Program-made: the position numbers and the translations under genes
In this document: positions 6,999 to 9,687 of the stretch, piece after piece
Numbering within the stretch: position 1 is the stretch's first letter
How the letters are laid out: each line of letters starts with the position of its first letter
The notes under the pieces: model-generated
The model's database searches: none
What the model saw: only the letters and a program-made list of their open reading frames with translations
Told to the model about the DNA's origin: nothing
NCBI GenBank assembly: GCA_046757725.1
Contig: JBHHYU010000105.1
Span: forward strand, 1-9,687
DNA: 9,687 bases
DNA from: JBHHYU01 sp046757725
Lineage (GTDB): Bacteria; Desulfobacterota; Binatia; UBA9968
Reading direction: 5' to 3'

Positions 6999-7565
6999 AT
7001 GCGGGTGATTGGAGGAAAAGCAAAAGGCCATCTCCTCAAAGTCCCTAAAGGCCAAACCCTGCGTCCCACGGCTGCGCGGGTCAAGGAGGCACTTTTTAAT
7101 ATCCTCCCACACAACCTCTCCGGATACAAAGTGCTGGATCTTTTTGCGGGATCAGGTAACCTGTCTGTAGAGGCCCTTAGTCGAGGCGCAGCTCAAACTA
7201 TTCTAGTAGATACATCCCATAAGGCAGGAGTGGCGATCCATTATAACCTTGAGGTCCTAGGTTTTTTGGGCAGATCGGAGGTATGGATCGCTTCAGTTCT
7301 CCCTTCCCTTCGTCTGCTGTCTCGGAGAGGAATGGCTTTTGATCTCATTTTTCTTGACCCCCCTTATGAGAGGAACTGGATCGGCCGGGTCCTGAAGGTC
7401 ATTGCTCAGGGAGGGTTGCTACGAGAGGGTGGCCTTGTAGTCGTAGAGCATAGTGTGAGAGAAGAGGTAAAAAAGGATTACGCGGAGATTACCCTTCAAG
7501 ACCAACGTCGGTATGGAGATACGCTGCTTTCTTTTTTGGGCCATGTGAAAACAAGACCCCAGTGA
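6999..7565 (+). CDS. rsmD: 16S rRNA (guanine-966-N2)-methyltransferase RsmD (188 aa)
   Basis: RsmD uses S-adenosylmethionine to methylate N2 of G966 in 16S rRNA during assembly of the small subunit. The start, MRVIGGKAKGH, and the LRPTAARVKEALFNIL segment (21-36) are hallmarks of the family. The SAM-binding motif is LDLFAGSGNLSVEALSRGA (46-64), and the catalytic motif is DPPY (120-123). The C-terminal RRYGDTLLSF also fits. The length matches the usual 180-200 aa. The ATG at 6999 has no good Shine-Dalgarno sequence in front of it but is fixed by the conserved N-terminus. coaD begins 16 nt after its stop, the very common rsmD-coaD pairing, so the two are almost certainly co-transcribed. Confidence 0.95.
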   Translation: MRVIGGKAKGHLLKVPKGQTLRPTAARVKEALFNILPHNLSGYKVLDLFAGSGNLSVEALSRGAAQTILVDTSHKAGVAIHYNLEVLGFLGRSEVWIASVLPSLRLLSRRGMAFDLIFLDPPYERNWIGRVLKVIAQGGLLREGGLVVVEHSVREEVKKDYAEITLQDQRRYGDTLLSFLGHVKTRPQ

Positions 7566-7581
7566 ATGAGGTAGCAAAACA

Positions 7582-8076
7582 ATGGCAAAAACTAACATCG
7601 CAGTTTATCCGGGCTCCTTTGACCCGATTACGAACGGACATATCGATCTCGTCAAGCGTACGCTGCATGTTTTTGATCGGATCATTGTAGCCATAGCTAC
7701 GAACTCGGAAAAGGAAGGCTCTCTTTTCAGTGTTGAAGAGCGCCTGAAAATGATCCGGGAAGTGTTTAGAAGGGCAGGGAAAAGAGTCCAGGTGGACAGC
7801 TTCGACGGTTTGCTTGTGGACTACGCGGAGAGAAGGGGAGCTAAGGTTATCATCCGAGGACTCCGGGCTATTTCGGATTTCGAATATGAGTTTCAGATGG
7901 CGATGATGAACCGTGGGCTCAAACCAAAGATCGAAACCCTTTTTATGATGACCGGTGAATCCTATTTCTACATCAGTTCACGTCTTGTTAAAGAGGTCGT
8001 GAGCCTGGGGGGCGATGTTTCTGGATTAGTTCCCATGAATGTCCTTAAAAAGCTACAGAAAAAATTTAACCCTTAA
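7582..8076 (+). CDS. coaD: Phosphopantetheine adenylyltransferase CoaD (164 aa)
   Basis: CoaD transfers AMP from ATP to 4'-phosphopantetheine, giving dephospho-CoA, the penultimate step of coenzyme A synthesis. The nucleotidyltransferase signature is PGSFDPITNGHIDL (10-23), with H20 in the (T/S)xGH-type motif. IIRGLRAISDFEYE (90-103) holds the conserved phosphate-binding arginines, and ISSRLVKE (131-138) is the second family signature, in the ATP-binding region. The length is standard (about 160 aa, a hexameric cytoplasmic enzyme). The start is supported by GAGGT (7568-7572), 9 nt before the ATG. It lies between rsmD and the aminotransferase in a compact run. Confidence 0.97.
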   Translation: MAKTNIAVYPGSFDPITNGHIDLVKRTLHVFDRIIVAIATNSEKEGSLFSVEERLKMIREVFRRAGKRVQVDSFDGLLVDYAERRGAKVIIRGLRAISDFEYEFQMAMMNRGLKPKIETLFMMTGESYFYISSRLVKEVVSLGGDVSGLVPMNVLKKLQKKFNP

Positions 8077-8095
8077 GAGCACATTTTTAAAAAAG

Positions 8096-9289
8096 ATGAA
8101 GCTAAGTAGAAGAACACAGTCTATTAAACCATCGGTTACCTTGGCCATAACGGCTAAGGCACGGGCCTTACGCTCTCAAGGTATCGATGTGGTCAACTTT
8201 GCTGCCGGCGAGCCGGATTTTGATACTCCTGACCACATCAAAGAGGCAGCGGTTCAGGCGCTAAAGAAGGGGATGACCAAGTATACGGAGGTGAGCGGCA
8301 TTACACCTTTGCGCGAGGCGGTTGCGGAGAAATGTCAGCGTGATTATGGACTCCGATTTAACAAGGATGAGGTTTTGATTAGTTGCGGGGGGAAGCATTC
8401 GCTCTACAATCTTTTTCAGGCGCTTTTTGATAAAGGAGATGAGGTCATTATCCCAAGCCCTTACTGGGTTAGTTACACTGACATGGCCTTGCTGTGCGGG
8501 GCCACTCCAAAGATTATTCCGACGAAAGAAGAAAATGGGTTTCGGGTCACTCCAGACGAGCTGCAGGCGGCTCTCACCCCTCAGACCCGTGCCTTCATCC
8601 TCAACAGCCCAAGCAACCCAACCGGGGCAGCTTACGGTCGCGAAGATCTTATAGCCCTCTCTCGAGTCTTGGAGCGACACGATTGTCTTACTATCTCTGA
8701 CGATGTTTATGAGAAATTCGTTTACGACGACTTTCAATTTCACAGCATTCTGGCTCTAAACCCGAAGCTTAGAGGGCAAACGATTCTTGTCAATTCCGTC
8801 TCCAAGACCTATGCCATGACGGGGTGGCGCATCGGATTTGCCGTCGGGCCGCCCTCTGTGATCTCGACTGCGGCAAAGATCCAGAGCCAGAGCACGTCTA
8901 ATCCTACCTCCATTGCCCAGGCGGCAGCCCTAGAGGCATTGTGCGGCTCACAGGTGGGGGTAACGGAGATGGCACGAGAGTTTCAAAAAAGAAGGGATAC
9001 GATTGTCAAACGTCTGAACGGGATAAAAGGGATACGGTGCTTTAATCCTAAAGGGGCTTTCTACGTTTTTCCTCATATCGGGGCGCTCCTGGGCAAACAG
9101 GCTGGGAGTAGAAAGATCGAATCTCCTTGCGATCTGGCCGAGTTTTTCATTCAGGAGGTTCACGTTGCCCTCGTGCCAGGTGAGGACTTTGGCTCATCGG
9201 AAAACATTCGGCTTTCCTATGCAACCTCTTTAGAAGAGATCGAGAAGGGCTGTGACCGCATCGAGGCAGCGGTCAAAAAGCTCGTCTAG
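8096..9289 (+). CDS. Class I PLP aminotransferase, aspartate/prephenate type Ib (397 aa)
   Basis: This is a fold-type I pyridoxal-phosphate transaminase closely resembling the Thermus-like subgroup Ib aspartate aminotransferases, which move amino groups between aspartate and 2-oxoglutarate; some members also act on prephenate. K237 (NSVSKTYAMTGWRIG) is the PLP-binding lysine. N174 in the SNPTG motif, D202 and Y205 (SDDVYEKF) contact the cofactor, and R372 (ENIRLSYATS) binds the substrate carboxylate. K100 in CGGKHSLYNLFQ sits where subgroup Ib enzymes recognise the distal carboxylate. The length is typical. The open frame extends back to an ATG at 8039 inside coaD, but ATG 8096 is preferred: it leaves a 19-nt gap after coaD and begins MKLSRRTQSIKPS, the family N-terminus. 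Its ribosome site is poor; the leader is A/T-rich (ATTTTTAAAAAAG). It is probably co-transcribed with rsmD-coaD and ends in a strong inverted repeat. Confidence 0.93.
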   Translation: MKLSRRTQSIKPSVTLAITAKARALRSQGIDVVNFAAGEPDFDTPDHIKEAAVQALKKGMTKYTEVSGITPLREAVAEKCQRDYGLRFNKDEVLISCGGKHSLYNLFQALFDKGDEVIIPSPYWVSYTDMALLCGATPKIIPTKEENGFRVTPDELQAALTPQTRAFILNSPSNPTGAAYGREDLIALSRVLERHDCLTISDDVYEKFVYDDFQFHSILALNPKLRGQTILVNSVSKTYAMTGWRIGFAVGPPSVISTAAKIQSQSTSNPTSIAQAAALEALCGSQVGVTEMAREFQKRRDTIVKRLNGIKGIRCFNPKGAFYVFPHIGALLGKQAGSRKIESPCDLAEFFIQEVHVALVPGEDFGSSENIRLSYATSLEEIEKGCDRIEAAVKKLV

Positions 9290-9302
9290 GAGACCGCTGC
9301 CT
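9264..9302 (+). terminator. 11-bp inverted repeat straddling the aminotransferase stop codon
   Basis: AGGCAGCGGTC (9264-9274) and GACCGCTGCCT (9292-9302) are perfect reverse complements separated by a 17-nt loop that contains the TAG stop (9287-9289). The GC-rich stem lies exactly at the gene end, and a moderately T-containing stretch, TAACTTCCATT, follows. This fits a terminator or an mRNA 3'-end stabiliser, although the U-tract is degenerate. It probably ends the rsmD-coaD-aminotransferase transcript before the toxin-antitoxin promoter. Confidence 0.55.
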
Positions 9303-9360
9303 TAACTTCCATTACCTAGCTATCAAAAGCCGGCAAATAAAACCCGACACCGACCCGATA

Positions 9361-9393
9361 ATAGTAGCTTGAAAGAAAATTTCGAACTGCTAT
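9361..9393. promoter_or_regulatory. Imperfect 33-bp palindrome, candidate antitoxin operator
   Basis: The left arm (9361-9376, ATAGTAGCTTGAAAGA) and the reverse complement of the right arm (9378-9393) agree at 11 of 16 positions around a single central base. The best-matched blocks are ATAG/CTAT at the ends and GAAA/TTTC inside. The element covers the -35 box and reaches into the -10 box, so a dimer bound there would block RNA polymerase. The ribbon-helix-helix protein encoded just downstream is the natural candidate to bind it. Confidence 0.5.
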
Positions 9394-9396
9394 CAT
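9369..9396 (+). promoter_or_regulatory. Strong promoter of the antitoxin gene
   Basis: TTGAAA (9369-9374, 5 of 6 to consensus) and TATCAT (9391-9396, 5 of 6) are spaced by 16 nt. Transcription should start near 9403, leaving a short leader of about 27 nt before the TTG start at 9430. The promoter is almost entirely enclosed in a dyad-symmetric element (9361-9393), as expected of a self-repressed toxin-antitoxin operon. Confidence 0.6.
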
Positions 9397-9429
9397 GCTG
9401 AGTAACACTAAGCAGGAAAGGAGTTCCCT

Positions 9430-9681
9430 TTGCGCACCACTAAAACCTGGTCAATCTCTCTCCCGCCGAAACTCGAAAAGGAGGCAGAGAAAGCCGCAAA
9501 AGATGAGAATCGCACTAAGAGCGAGCTGATCCGGGAAGCTCTGCGGCGATATCTCGAAACGCGGAAATTCAGAAAACTCCAAGCCTATGGAGCCAAGAGA
9601 GCCAGAGAGCTGGGCATCGTCAGCGAGGAGGACGTGGATCGACTTGTACATGAATATCGCAATCAGCAACGCAGCTCATAA
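9430..9681 (+). CDS. Ribbon-helix-helix (CopG-type) antitoxin-like DNA-binding protein (83 aa)
   Basis: This is a small, highly charged protein with an N-terminal ribbon-helix-helix fold: a beta strand (about residues 3-11, TKTWSISLP), helix A (13-25) and helix B (28-43, RTKSELIREALRRYLE). Such proteins bind DNA as dimers through the paired strands. The C-terminal tail (about 46-83, including RARELGIVSEEDVDRLVHEYR) resembles the toxin-binding tail of antitoxins that partner PIN-domain toxins. The start is TTG: AAAGGAG (9417-9423) lies 6 nt upstream at ideal spacing, an in-frame TAA (9409-9411) blocks any longer form, and the RHH strand begins right after it. It has its own promoter within a palindrome, suggesting autorepression. 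Its stop overlaps an ATG (TAATG), implying translational coupling to a toxin. The fold is confident; the antitoxin role is inferred from tail and context. Confidence 0.85.
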   Translation: MRTTKTWSISLPPKLEKEAEKAAKDENRTKSELIREALRRYLETRKFRKLQAYGAKRARELGIVSEEDVDRLVHEYRNQQRSS

Positions 9682-9687
9682 TGCTGG
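9681..9687 (+). CDS. Start of a coupled downstream gene, probably the toxin (partial, cut by window edge)
   Basis: The last base of the antitoxin stop codon TAA (9679-9681) is the first base of an ATG (9681-9683), followed by CTG G before the window ends. Such a TAATG overlap is typical of antitoxin-toxin pairs translated by reinitiation. Known partners of RHH proteins with this kind of tail are mostly PIN-domain RNases, which often begin with a short Met-Leu/Arg-Val strand. Only two complete codons (Met-Leu) are visible, so identity rests wholly on context. Confidence 0.45.

Noticed and set aside
8039..8095. Longer aminotransferase start at ATG 8039 inside coaD.
   Set aside because: It would add 19 residues not typical of the family, overlap coaD by 38 nt, and has no ribosome site; ATG 8096 matches the family N-terminus.
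8241..9274. Repeated GAGGCAGCGGT (near 8243 and 9263) as a dispersed DNA repeat.
   Set aside because: Both copies are in the same frame and encode Glu-Ala-Ala-Val in helices of the aminotransferase, so codon-level coincidence explains them.
9395..9529. Short open frame from ATG 9395 overlapping the RHH gene in another frame.
   Set aside because: The ATG overlaps the predicted -10 box, so it would not be on the transcript, and the encoded peptide is a low-quality arginine/serine-rich shadow.

Overview
The window is a stretch of bacterial chromosome with mixed, roughly balanced base composition. All well-supported genes lie on the plus strand and most are single-copy housekeeping genes: a chromosomal SMC ATPase, the SRP receptor FtsY, a 16S rRNA methyltransferase (RsmD), the coenzyme A enzyme CoaD and a class I aminotransferase. 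The smc-ftsY and rsmD-coaD adjacencies, the short FtsY without a long acidic N-terminal domain, and the Thermus-like (Ib) aminotransferase fit a deep-branching or deltaproteobacterium-like lineage (Nitrospirota, Methylomirabilota or Desulfobacterota type). The sequence alone does not fix the phylum.

Layout. Positions 1-93 hold a good sigma70-type promoter and perhaps the tail of an upstream gene. An HNH nuclease-family gene follows (94-729). A 166-nt gap carries an AT-rich hairpin and an extended -10 promoter that should drive smc (896-4450). A 183-nt gap leads to ftsY (4664-5593). A 265-nt gap with several hairpins, T-tracts and TTGACA boxes separates ftsY from a medium-chain zinc-type oxidoreductase (5859-6896). 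Next comes a run of rsmD (6999-7565), coaD (7582-8076) and an aspartate/prephenate-type aminotransferase (8096-9289), with gaps of only 16 and 19 nt. An 11-bp inverted repeat straddles the aminotransferase stop codon.

The accessory part is at the right edge. A ribbon-helix-helix antitoxin-like gene (9430-9681, TTG start, strong ribosome site) sits behind its own near-consensus promoter, which is embedded in a 33-bp imperfect palindrome. Its stop codon overlaps an ATG (TAATG), so a toxin gene, most likely PIN-domain, probably begins at 9681 and runs out of the window.

No rRNA, tRNA, CRISPR array, insertion sequence or complete prophage feature is visible. Nothing in the core genes points to a wholly new system. 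The most informative leads are the toxin-antitoxin edge with its operator, the oxidoreductase that lacks the catalytic zinc ligands but keeps the structural-zinc cysteines, the hairpin over the aminotransferase stop codon, and a protein-like minus-strand frame between smc and ftsY.
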